A stretch of DNA of 38,961 bases, taken from Acetobacter peroxydans (lineage in GTDB: Bacteria > Pseudomonadota > Alphaproteobacteria > Acetobacterales > Acetobacteraceae). The stretch's first letter is position 1, and every line of letters starts with the position of its first letter. The notes beneath the pieces were generated by a model. The model saw only the letters and a list, made by a program, of their open reading frames with translations, ran no database searches and was not told where the DNA came from. The stretch is taken from positions 1 to 38,961 of the forward strand of contig NZ_BJMV01000015.1 of NCBI RefSeq assembly GCF_006539345.1, read 5' to 3'. A program made the position numbers and the translations under genes. Below, in pieces: positions 8,589 through 16,233 of the stretch.

Positions 8589-9937
8589 CCGAAGCCCGGC
8601 AGGAGCCCCGGCAGCGCAGGCACTGGAGTCTGGCCTCGCGGCTTGTGTCGGGCACGCTGGTGGCGGTGCTGGGCGCGCTGGTCCTGCTGGGGGCGCTGGT
8701 GGCGGGCTTTACCCGCTTTGAGGTGACAGAGCGGCTCGATAACTCCTTACAGGAGGTGGCGGAGCGCCTTGAGTTCATGCTCAGCGCGCTGGATCACGCA
8801 GACCCCGGCGCACCGGACGGGCAGGTGGCCCGTCTGCCGGAGACTGATCGGCGCACGCTGGCTTATCAAATTGCCACGCCCGACGGAAAGCTTGAAATCC
8901 GCTCGCAGAACGCACCGCACACCCTGCTTGTGCCTGACATGAAAACCGGGTTCTACACTGTGCCGTCCTTTCGGGTGTATGTGACGCCCTCGGCGTCCGG
9001 GCGGCATGTCATTCTGGTGGGGGAGCCGACTTTTCATCGGCGTGAGGCGGTACGCCACGCCATGCTGATTTCGGTTCTACCGATCGTGGCGTTCTTTCCG
9101 GCCATCTGGTTTATGGTGCGCTGGAGTGTGCGCCGCGCCCTGCGGCCTCTGACCGGTCTGCAGAATGAAATCAGGAGCCGGGGTGGCGCCAACCTTGCCC
9201 CCGTGCCCCCGCTGGACCTGCCCGATGAGCTTGTGAGCATTCATGCTGCCGTCAACCTGCTGCTTGAGCGGCTGAATCTGGCGCTTGCGACGGAGCGCGC
9301 TTTTGCGGCCAACGCTGCCCATGAACTGCGTAACCCTGCCGCCGCACTGCTGGCGCAGGCCCAGCTTTTACAGCGACAACTGGGCGAGACACAGTACGCG
9401 CCGCGTGCCGGTATCATTGTAGAGCAGGCCCGGCGCATGGGGCGGACGGTGGAGAAACTGCTCCAGCTTTCACGCATCGGCTCGGGCATGGCGTTGTGCG
9501 GGGGCATGGTCGATCTGGTGCCGCTTATCGGTTTTCTGGCCCATGAGCTTGAGCGCGAAAAAGGCCGACGCATTGTTGTGGACGGCGCGGCCAGCCTGCT
9601 GGTGGAAGGCGATATGGACACGGCTGGTATCATGCTGCGCAACCTGCTGGAAAATGCGCTGGTGCACGGGGCCGCGGATCAGCCGGTGCAGGTTACGGTC
9701 ACGCAGGACCGTCGGGTGCTGATTGCCAATGACTGTGCGGCCATAGACCCGGCCTTGCTGGCCACGCTGGAAAAACCGTTCGTGCGTGGGCAGACCGAGG
9801 CGGCGGGCAGCGGCCTTGGCCTTGGCATCGCGCGGCAGATTTCACGACTTTTCCATGCCGACATGTCCCTGCTGTCGCCCGTTCCGGGGCGCACGCGGGG
9901 CGTGCTGGTCACGCTGGCCTTTCCTCCACAGGGCTGA
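8585..9937 (+). CDS. Sensor histidine kinase, QseC/CusS-like, partner of the upstream regulator
   Basis: A 450-residue membrane kinase. TM1 is at about 22-43, a periplasmic sensor of about 115 residues starts with LDNSLQEVAERL (typical of the 2CSK-type N domain), and TM2 is at about 161-178. A short HAMP-like linker follows, then the H-box AFAANAAHELRNP with phospho-acceptor His near 246. The ATP domain has an N-box (NLLENALVHG), F-box (PFVRG) and G2-box (GSGLGLGIARQI). The G1 box is degenerate, reading IANDCAAID instead of DxGxG, though the adjacent Asn-Asp is kept. It overlaps the regulator by four bases. A short palindrome and T run (GGCGCGCGCC then TTTTT) follow the stop and may weakly terminate the operon. 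Confidence 0.92.
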   Translation: MTEARQEPRQRRHWSLASRLVSGTLVAVLGALVLLGALVAGFTRFEVTERLDNSLQEVAERLEFMLSALDHADPGAPDGQVARLPETDRRTLAYQIATPDGKLEIRSQNAPHTLLVPDMKTGFYTVPSFRVYVTPSASGRHVILVGEPTFHRREAVRHAMLISVLPIVAFFPAIWFMVRWSVRRALRPLTGLQNEIRSRGGANLAPVPPLDLPDELVSIHAAVNLLLERLNLALATERAFAANAAHELRNPAAALLAQAQLLQRQLGETQYAPRAGIIVEQARRMGRTVEKLLQLSRIGSGMALCGGMVDLVPLIGFLAHELEREKGRRIVVDGAASLLVEGDMDTAGIMLRNLLENALVHGAADQPVQVTVTQDRRVLIANDCAAIDPALLATLEKPFVRGQTEAAGSGLGLGIARQISRLFHADMSLLSPVPGRTRGVLVTLAFPPQG

Positions 9938-9965
9938 TGGCGCGCGCCGGTTTTTCCAGCAGGGT

Positions 9966-10529
9966 TTAAGGGGCTGTGGTTGGGGTGCGGCGCGGCAGCA
10001 TCCGTGCCAGCACGCTGTCTTTAAGAACATGCTGGTGCACCAGTGCTGCGAGCGCATGGCCGCAGGCCAGCCCGATGATCAGCCACGCGGTCCATGAATG
10101 CAGGGTTTTGAAAAACAGCACGGTCTCGTGTGGCAGCGGCGCGAAAGGTGCGTGAATCAGCAGCCCGAAGAAGCTGATGGCCTGTCCGGCCCCCCAGCGC
10201 CAGGCGTAACCCAGAACGATTTCAACCCCGATCAGGCCATAAAGCGTGCTTTCCATGGCCACGGTAAAGAAACGGTCCAGTGGCGCAAGCTGCGCCGTGA
10301 AGTGCCGGCCCTGCGTCAGCCGCCACCACAGGCGAAAGGGGATCAGCACCGTCAGGATCACGCCGATCGTCAGGTGCGCCACGACCATGAGATGATGCAC
10401 GGGGCGGGGTGGCCAGTGCCAGGTTTCCCCCAGAACGAACTGGAACACGATCAGAAAGGCGCTGAGCCAGTGCATGATAATGGTCGGGTTGTCGTAGCGT
10501 GTGGCGTGCTCTTGCGGGGTGGTGGACAT
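9966..10529 (-). CDS. Cytochrome b561 family membrane protein (CybB-like)
   Basis: Di-heme b-type electron carrier of the inner membrane that may oxidise ubiquinol or handle superoxide; the substrate is unknown. From ATG 10529 the protein is 187 residues, normal for CybB-type proteins, with four TM helices. Candidate heme ligands are His20 (IIMHWLSAF), His52 in the second helix (VVAHLTIG), and the His144/His158 pair in the last helix (FKTLHSWTAWLIIGLACGHAL, two turns apart). Longer in-frame starts exist up to 10631, but a perfect TATAAT on this strand at 10581-10576 would lie inside them, supporting 10529. The gene converges with the kinase and diverges from the VIT transporter. Confidence 0.85.
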   Translation of the reverse strand: MSTTPQEHATRYDNPTIIMHWLSAFLIVFQFVLGETWHWPPRPVHHLMVVAHLTIGVILTVLIPFRLWWRLTQGRHFTAQLAPLDRFFTVAMESTLYGLIGVEIVLGYAWRWGAGQAISFFGLLIHAPFAPLPHETVLFFKTLHSWTAWLIIGLACGHALAALVHQHVLKDSVLARMLPRRTPTTAP

Positions 10530-10575
10530 GGTCTGGCTCGCGGGTTCGGGGCCGGGGAGAAGGCCTTCAGGCATC

Positions 10576-10581
10576 ATTATA
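10576..10581 (-). promoter_or_regulatory. Candidate -10 box of the cytochrome b561 gene
   Basis: On the minus strand the hexamer is a perfect TATAAT, about 47 bases before ATG 10529, giving a leader of roughly 40 nt. No convincing -35 lies at 17 bases; ATGTCA is at a short 14-base spacing. Confidence 0.45.
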
Positions 10582-10693
10582 CGAAATGGATAGCCTGACA
10601 TGGTTTGCTGACACAAACCTGAAGGTCGCACCTGTTTGGCTGTCTGTGGGTGTGATAATGAAAACCACTTGCATGGTCAGGAAAAATTACATC

Positions 10694-10725
10694 TTGTCTG
10701 ACGGTGGTTCCGTGCATAATGCACG
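10694..10725 (+). promoter_or_regulatory. Candidate promoter of the VIT transporter with a perfect palindrome over the -10
   Basis: TTGTCT at 10694-10699 (4 of 6 to TTGACA) and CATAAT at 10715-10720 (5 of 6 to TATAAT) are 15 bases apart. The -10 is the centre of a perfect 7-1-7 inverted repeat, CGTGCAT-A-ATGCACG (10711-10725). A dimeric regulator bound there would block polymerase. The regulator is unknown; iron- or manganese-responsive control would fit the transporter, but this is inference. Confidence 0.5.
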
Positions 10726-10754
10726 GGGTCTGCGGGTTGGAAAGGGGTAGGGTC

Positions 10755-11444
10755 GTGTCGCGATTACATTCTGAACGTCATGCAGTGGAAAAGCTGGGCT
10801 GGCTGCGGGCTGCCGTGCTGGGGGCTAATGACGGCACGCTTTCGACCGGCAGCCTGATCGTGGGGGTGGCCAGTTCCCATGCCTCACGCGGGAGCATACT
10901 GGTGGCGGGGCTGTCGGCCCTGCTGGCCGGAGCATTGTCGATGGCGGCGGGCGAATATGTGTCGGTCAGTTCGCAGTCGGACTCCGAACGGGCCGATCTT
11001 GAGCGTGAAAAAAAGGAATTGGCCACCGACTGGGATGCTGAAACGGCTGAGCTGGCGGGGCTGTATCGCCAGCGCGGTCTGGATGAGCCGCTTGCGCATG
11101 AGGTGGCGGTGGCGTTGATGAAGCATGATGCACTGGGTGCCCATGCCCGCGACGAACTGGGCCTGTCGGAGGCTACTGCCGCTCGCCCGCTTGAGGCGGC
11201 CTTTGCCTCGGCCGTTGCGTTTTCCGCCGGGGCGTTCTTTCCCGTTATGGTGGCCGCCCTTCTGCCCGAACGGCAGGTGTCGTGGGCGGTATCCGTCGTG
11301 TCGGTCGTGCTGCTGGCGGTGCTGGGGTGTATCGGCGCCCTGGCCGGCGGTGCCAATCCTCTGCGGGCCACGCTGCGCGTCACGTTCTGGGGGGTGGCTG
11401 CCATGCTGGTGACGGGTGGTGTCGGTCGTTTGTTCAATTTTTAG
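10755..11444 (+). CDS. VIT1/CCC1-family iron/manganese transporter
   Basis: Integral membrane protein of 229 residues from GTG 10755, chosen because AAGGGGTAGGG lies just upstream and the family starts close to this point; a GTG at 10704 would add 17 non-conserved residues and overlap the promoter. Family marks are GANDGTLST in TM1 (Asp26) and LSMAAGEYVSVSSQSD in TM2 (Met63, Glu67). A charged helical cytosolic segment with many Glu residues (about 76-135, the metal-collecting domain of VIT proteins) follows, then three more TM helices. Homologues move Fe2+ or Mn2+ out of the cytosol; in bacteria this means export and detoxification. It is a single-gene unit with its own promoter and terminator. 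Confidence 0.9.
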   Translation: MSRLHSERHAVEKLGWLRAAVLGANDGTLSTGSLIVGVASSHASRGSILVAGLSALLAGALSMAAGEYVSVSSQSDSERADLEREKKELATDWDAETAELAGLYRQRGLDEPLAHEVAVALMKHDALGAHARDELGLSEATAARPLEAAFASAVAFSAGAFFPVMVAALLPERQVSWAVSVVSVVLLAVLGCIGALAGGANPLRATLRVTFWGVAAMLVTGGVGRLFNF

Positions 11445-11485
11445 CCGGACATGTCTTAACATGGGGCTGAACAGTCCGGATTTTT
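11445..11485 (+). terminator. Rho-independent terminator after the VIT gene
   Basis: CCGGAC (11445-11450) pairs with GTCCGG (11474-11479), with an inner ATGT/ACAT stem, and is followed by TTTTT at 11481-11485. It begins directly after the stop codon. Confidence 0.7.
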
Positions 11486-11598
11486 GCTGTAAAGACTGCT
11501 GAAAAGTGCGTATCCCACCAGCCGGTGCCCGGTTCAGTGTTTGAAGTGCGGGGCGCATTCAGTGCAGGCAGCTATAATTTAGCGCGAAGTGATTTGGT

Positions 11599-11620
11599 TA
11601 TAATACACACGTAAACGTGT
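11599..11620 (+). promoter_or_regulatory. Candidate promoter -10 and adjacent palindromic operator of the c-di-GMP gene
   Basis: A perfect TATAAT at 11599-11604 (a second one at 11573-11578) lies about 65 bases before the ATG. Directly downstream, over the expected start of transcription, is a perfect 6-2-6 palindrome ACACGT-AA-ACGTGT (11607-11620). No good -35 is visible at 17 bases, so an activator may be needed. The placement of the palindrome suggests a repressor site. Confidence 0.5.
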
Positions 11621-11668
11621 ACAGCGTGTCGGTCTGTTCGGCAGTGCTGATGTTCCGGGCCTACGATC

Positions 11669-14600
11669 ATGCGTATTTTCCGCTTTCTTCTGACAGACCG
11701 GAAGCATCCGGCGTGGCGTGTTGTGCGGTTCGTGACAGGACGTGGCCAGAGCGAGCAGGCAGCCCGGCTGCGGCGGCTGGCGGATTTTAATACATTTCTC
11801 GTCAAGATCTATCAGGTCGTGGACACCGCGCAGGACGAAACCATCCTTATGCAGGCGGTGTGCGATATGGCAGTGCGTTATGCGCATCTGCGTGTGGCCC
11901 ATATCCTGCGTCCGGGTAACGACCAGCGTTTTGTCAGGCTTGCCCTGAGCGGACCGCGCTGGTGGGGAGAGCAACAGACCCCTACGATTGCGGTTGACCA
12001 TCCCGAACTGCACGGCAGTGCGGGACGGGCGTGGCATAGTGGCAAGCCCGTTTTCAGCCTGTCTTTCGACCAGACATCGTATCTGGCTCCGTGGCGCGAA
12101 CTGGCACGCAGATACGGCCTGCGCGCCAATGCCTCGCTGCCTATTTTTCGTGATGGCAAGGTCTGGGCGGTGCTGAGTGTGTGTGATGCGGAGCGGGGCA
12201 CATTCGACTCACGCCTGCAGGTCATACTGGAAGAGGCGGCGCAGGCCATATCACGCGGGCTGGAAAGGCTCGACAGCCGCCGTATAAACAACGCCCTGCT
12301 GGACAAGGCCACGGTAGGTATCGCCGTGCTGCGCGGTGGCGTGGTGGAAAAAAACAACATATGCCTTGAACAGCTTTGCGGCGTTGGCAAAGGTGAAATG
12401 GTGGGGCGTTCAATCCGCGATTTTTATGCCAGCGATGACGACTTCAGGCGCGTCAGAACGGCCTACGAACAGCTCTGGCGCGACGGCCGGGTGAATGTCG
12501 CAGCCGTGCGGGTGGCCCGTGCGGAAGGCACGCTGGTGATCGCGGACCTGACCGGCGTGCCGCTAGGCCGGGCGGAAGACCAGTCCTCGGTGTGGACGGT
12601 GGAGGATGTAACCCGGCGCGATATGAACCAGAGGCTTTATCGCGGGCTGCTCAGCGCGAGTGACGCCATGCGCCGGGGCCGAGGCGAAATGGACAAGACC
12701 CGCGGTGTATGCGAGGCGCTGGCGCGGGACACGTTCTATAACGGTGTTGTCGTGACCCGCGTGGATGAAGATGGTCTCCTACAGATCGTGACCTGCGCCG
12801 GGCCGGGAACCACGGATCTGGAGACCAGTCCGCTCCATGCTACTCAGGAACAACGCCAGAGGTCGCTGGCGTGGCGGGTCTGGGCCTCGCGTGCCAGCGT
12901 GTACGATAATGACCTTCTGGCCGACTGTGAACCCAGACAGAGATACGAGGAAATGCGCGCGCGGCACTGGCGCGCCGTTCTGGCCACGCCTGTTTGGCGC
13001 GGAGATACGCTCTGGGGGGTGATGAGTTTCATTTCTCCCTATGAGAACGTGTTCGACGCCGAGAGTATTACGCTGTGCGAACGGATAGCCGGGTTTCTGG
13101 GCCTGGATCTGGAGCGTATGGACGTTCATTACCGGCTTGAAACACTCCAGAAGGAGGAGGCCCGCCGCGCGCGTGAGGATTCGCTGACAGGTCTGCCCAA
13201 CCGTCTGGCGCTGAGCGAGTTCCTGCCCGGTGCGCTGGCGCGTGCGGCGGTGCGGGGCAAGGCGTTGGCCGTGTGCATGATGGATCTGGACGGCTTCAAG
13301 TCTGTCAATGACGTCCACGGCCATGCGGCTGGGGATATTCTGCTCAAGGAACTCGGTCGCCGCCTGCGTAATGAACTGCCGGCCAACGGCTATGTCGTGC
13401 GTTTGGGCGGAGATGAGTTTGTGGTGGTGCTGGAAGGGCTGGATGCCCGCCAGCCCGTGCCACAGATTACCAAGTCACTGGATCGCCTGCACAAGGCCGT
13501 GGAAGTACCGTTCAGTGTGGGGGCCGATATCTCAGTGGCCGTGGCCATGACCATGGGAGTTGCGCTCTATCCTTCGGACGGTGAAAAAACGCGTCTGCTC
13601 CTAAGGCGCGCCGACGAAGCCATGTATCAGGCCAAGCAGACCCGCGCCACGCGCAGTCGCTGGTGGCGGATGGTGGAAGACGCTTCCGAGATAACGCATT
13701 TCGATGCCTACAGTCCTGAGGCTAGCGCGTTGATGTCGCGGGTGGCGGACGTGCTGGGCCGGATCAGGAGCGATTTTATCGATCGTTTCTATGCGGGCTT
13801 GAAAGAGGTTAATGACAGCGCGCAGGTTCTCAGCACTCTGACCCCCGCCGAGCAGCAACGCCTCAAGATAGTTCAGGCTGAACATATTGACTTCCTGCTG
13901 ACGGCGAAGACCACGCAGGCTGATGTGCTGCAAACGGCAGAACGGCTGGGCGTCGTACATGCCCTGTGCGGGGTTGACCCTCTGCAATTGACTGAGGCCT
14001 ACAGCATTTATCTGAGGCGGCTGATCGACCTGCTGGAAAATACGATTATCCGCAACGATGAGCGTCACCGTATTCTGCTCATTGCCGAGATCCGCATTCA
14101 GGATGATCGTCGCGCGCAGTTGCGGGCCAGTCAGGGCGTGCAGCGGACTTATCTGTCGCGCCTGTCCGCGCCGCGTCCAGCGGCACGGACGTGGGGTCTT
14201 GCCAGTGCTCTGGAGGTTGACGCACTGGCCAGCCTGCCTGGGGTACGCGGGGTTCTGCTCAATCGCCTGGGGTGCGATGGAGAACTGGAAGTCGTTTGTT
14301 GCGCGGGCGTGGTGGCGCAGGCGCTTACGCAGGCTCTCAGGCAGGCGGACGTGCAACCTTGCGTGGATGTATTCTCGCCTCTTGGGCAGACCATTACCGC
14401 CAAGGCATGGCGTACGCGTGAGCGGCAGAGCTGTGCCTCCTACGCGCTCGATCCGCAGACTCAGGTCTGGCATGAAATTGCGGAAAAATTCGGCGTCCGT
14501 TCCGTTCTCAGCCTGCCGCTCCGCCAGCCCGGCGGGCAGACGGCTGCCGCCCTGACCGTGCTGGGCGCCTATCCCAACCAGTTTGAATCCCTGTTGATGC

Positions 14601-15757
14601 AGCAGTTCGCCAGCGGGTTGCAGCAACGCTGGGAGCAGCTCTGGCAGCGCAGTCACTCCCGGGAGACACAGGAGGTGACGGATTTGCGTTCGCGCAAGCT
14701 GCGTGACCGCCTGTTCAGTGGTGGGCTGGTTATGTATTTCCAGCCTGTCATGGATCTCAATTCCGGGCGTCTCTTCAAGGCCGAGGCGTTGGCGCGCCTG
14801 CGGGATGTCAATGGTGAGATCGTGCCGCCGGGGGTGTTCCTGCCCCTGCTTGGGCAGGACGAAATGGATCGGCTCTTCCATATGGGAGTGGAAGAAGGGC
14901 TGAAATGGCTCCGCCGGTGGGACGCCCAGGGGCTGGTTATTGGTCTGTCGGTCAATATGCCGACGACCTACCTGCACAACGCGCGCGGGCCGGCTCAGGT
15001 GGATGCGCTGCTTAAGCGGCACGGTGTCGCGCCTCAGCGCCTGACGGTGGAGGTACTGGAAACCCACGAGATCGATTCCGCTGCGCAGAATGAGGCCATC
15101 CAGCGGTTCAAGGCCATGGGCGTACGCATGGCCATTGATGACCTCGGCTCGGGCCATAGCAGTCTGCTGCGTCTGTCTTCACTGCCGTTTGACGTGATCA
15201 AGGTTGATCAGGGCCTGCTGCGGCATATTCGCACCATGCCGCTCCAGATTTTTTCGGTCGTACGGTCTTTGCTCGATATCGGCGCGGATTTTCATGATGT
15301 CGTGGTGGTGGAAGGGCTGGAGACAGAGGATATCATTGACGCCATGCGTCAGCTTGGCTGTCAGTACGGCCAGGGTTTTGGTTTGGCCCGTCCCATGGCT
15401 CCTGAAGGGCTGTTTGACTGGTACACGCAGTTCCAGGTCGACTTTAAAAAGCAGTCTTCCAGCCTGAACGAAATCCATAGCGATCTGGCCGCACTGGCCT
15501 TTGTCTGGTTGATCCAGCGCGGCGGGCAGTACAGGGGCTCCGGCAACATGGATGACTGCGTGATGGCGCGCTGGCTGCTGACACTGGGTGAAGAGGGGCA
15601 GGAAGCGTGGCCCTGGCTTGAGAACCTCTGCTACAGCCGGGACGCGGCTGAAAATGCACGACTGCTGCTCGACTGGCTGGTGGAACGCATCCGGGGCGCG
15701 GCAAAGCGGAAGGCTGTCCTACAGCACAAACCGGAAGGAAACAGGAACGGATCATGA
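11669..15757 (+). CDS. Multidomain GGDEF-EAL c-di-GMP enzyme with an internal globin-coupled sensor domain
   Basis: A soluble 1362-residue protein. Order, by reading: GAF-like (about 30-205), PAS-like (210-320), GAF-like (330-490), GGDEF (495-660), globin-coupled-sensor globin (675-835), GAF-like (850-1005), EAL (1010-1265) and an unassigned tail. The GGDEF motif is intact (580-584, in RLGGDEFVVV), with MMDLDGFKSVND upstream for substrate. The position of the RxxD inhibitory site reads PANG, so product inhibition there is unlikely. The globin has Tyr708 (RFYAGL) and proximal His764 (GVVHALCGVD), 56 residues apart, like Tyr43/His98 of E. coli DosC. The EAL domain keeps Glu1039 (AEALARL), the Asn in LSVNMP, both Glu in VEVLET, DD in DDLGSGHSS, the Lys in IKVD, EGLE and the Gln in QYGQGFG. 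Both synthase and phosphodiesterase activity are therefore possible, probably set by O2 and by the GAF/PAS ligands. It is monocistronic or followed by the serine-rich gene. Confidence 0.88.
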   Translation: MRIFRFLLTDRKHPAWRVVRFVTGRGQSEQAARLRRLADFNTFLVKIYQVVDTAQDETILMQAVCDMAVRYAHLRVAHILRPGNDQRFVRLALSGPRWWGEQQTPTIAVDHPELHGSAGRAWHSGKPVFSLSFDQTSYLAPWRELARRYGLRANASLPIFRDGKVWAVLSVCDAERGTFDSRLQVILEEAAQAISRGLERLDSRRINNALLDKATVGIAVLRGGVVEKNNICLEQLCGVGKGEMVGRSIRDFYASDDDFRRVRTAYEQLWRDGRVNVAAVRVARAEGTLVIADLTGVPLGRAEDQSSVWTVEDVTRRDMNQRLYRGLLSASDAMRRGRGEMDKTRGVCEALARDTFYNGVVVTRVDEDGLLQIVTCAGPGTTDLETSPLHATQEQRQRSLAWRVWASRASVYDNDLLADCEPRQRYEEMRARHWRAVLATPVWRGDTLWGVMSFISPYENVFDAESITLCERIAGFLGLDLERMDVHYRLETLQKEEARRAREDSLTGLPNRLALSEFLPGALARAAVRGKALAVCMMDLDGFKSVNDVHGHAAGDILLKELGRRLRNELPANGYVVRLGGDEFVVVLEGLDARQPVPQITKSLDRLHKAVEVPFSVGADISVAVAMTMGVALYPSDGEKTRLLLRRADEAMYQAKQTRATRSRWWRMVEDASEITHFDAYSPEASALMSRVADVLGRIRSDFIDRFYAGLKEVNDSAQVLSTLTPAEQQRLKIVQAEHIDFLLTAKTTQADVLQTAERLGVVHALCGVDPLQLTEAYSIYLRRLIDLLENTIIRNDERHRILLIAEIRIQDDRRAQLRASQGVQRTYLSRLSAPRPAARTWGLASALEVDALASLPGVRGVLLNRLGCDGELEVVCCAGVVAQALTQALRQADVQPCVDVFSPLGQTITAKAWRTRERQSCASYALDPQTQVWHEIAEKFGVRSVLSLPLRQPGGQTAAALTVLGAYPNQFESLLMQQFASGLQQRWEQLWQRSHSRETQEVTDLRSRKLRDRLFSGGLVMYFQPVMDLNSGRLFKAEALARLRDVNGEIVPPGVFLPLLGQDEMDRLFHMGVEEGLKWLRRWDAQGLVIGLSVNMPTTYLHNARGPAQVDALLKRHGVAPQRLTVEVLETHEIDSAAQNEAIQRFKAMGVRMAIDDLGSGHSSLLRLSSLPFDVIKVDQGLLRHIRTMPLQIFSVVRSLLDIGADFHDVVVVEGLETEDIIDAMRQLGCQYGQGFGLARPMAPEGLFDWYTQFQVDFKKQSSSLNEIHSDLAALAFVWLIQRGGQYRGSGNMDDCVMARWLLTLGEEGQEAWPWLENLCYSRDAAENARLLLDWLVERIRGAAKRKAVLQHKPEGNRNGS

Positions 15758-15895
15758 ATTAAAGTTTAAGAGCCAATATTTTATGGAAAAATAGTTTCAA
15801 AAAGGTAAATTTCTCACGGGGTGCGGTACGCCGCCGGCCCGCTTTCGCGTTGATGCATTTTTCAGCTTACATAATGATTCGGCAAGGGATTCAGC

Positions 15896-16195
15896 ATGAC
15901 CTCTTCAGTTTCCGGTTCAGCCACTTCTGGCGTGGTTGAAAGCCTGTTCAACACGTCCTCCTCCTCTTCGGCTTCGGGGTCTTCTTCTTCTTCCGGCTCG
16001 TCCTCGGGCTCTTCCTCTTCGTCGTCCACCACGACCACGACCGTTTATAATGCCGATGGTTCGGTCACGATCATCGTCAAGGATTCGAGCGGCAATATCG
16101 TGTCTCAGACGACCACGGGCAGCACCAAATCTGCTTCCAGCAACAGCCAGAGTTCGGGCGATCAGGCATCCAGCGCGCTCGATATCCTGTCGTAA
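15896..16195 (+). CDS. Serine-rich low-complexity small protein, unknown function
   Basis: A 99-residue protein from ATG 15896, preceded by AAGGGA at good spacing. Residues about 20-47 are almost only Ser and Gly, then a Thr run, then a short ordered-looking beta-hairpin segment (VYNADGSVTIIVKDSSGNIV), then a Ser/Thr/Gln tail. There are no cysteines, no signal peptide and no membrane segment. The codons in the serine run are mixed (TCC, TCT, TCG, AGC), which argues for a selected protein rather than a simple DNA repeat. An intrinsically disordered linker or surface/secreted protein is possible. I do not recognise a family. It follows the c-di-GMP gene after an AT-rich 138-base spacer and ends in a good terminator. 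Confidence 0.65.
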   Translation: MTSSVSGSATSGVVESLFNTSSSSSASGSSSSSGSSSGSSSSSSTTTTTVYNADGSVTIIVKDSSGNIVSQTTTGSTKSASSNSQSSGDQASSALDILS

Positions 16196-16203
16196 GAGTA
16201 TAT

Positions 16204-16233
16204 AAGGGGAGGCGGCTTCAGCCCCTCCCTTTT
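16204..16233 (+). terminator. Terminator between the serine-rich gene and the convergent LysR gene
   Basis: GGGAGG (16207-16212) and GGC (16214-16216) pair with GCC and CCTCCC (16221-16229), with one bulged C and a TTCA loop, followed by TTTT. It lies 8 bases after the stop and abuts the LysR stop. Confidence 0.75.

Noticed and set aside
9966..10631. Longer cytochrome b561 start at 10631 or 10574
   Set aside because: The extra residues are not membrane-like or conserved, and a TATAAT box on the same strand would fall inside the coding region.
13601..15157. Long minus-strand reading frame (518 codons) opposite the c-di-GMP gene
   Set aside because: It lies wholly antisense to strongly recognised globin, GAF and EAL sequence; composition is typical of GC-rich shadow frames and no family is recognisable.
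15850..15875. Promoter for the serine-rich gene (TTGATG and CATAAT)
   Set aside because: The spacing is only 14 bases; it may be real but I cannot support it as a feature.
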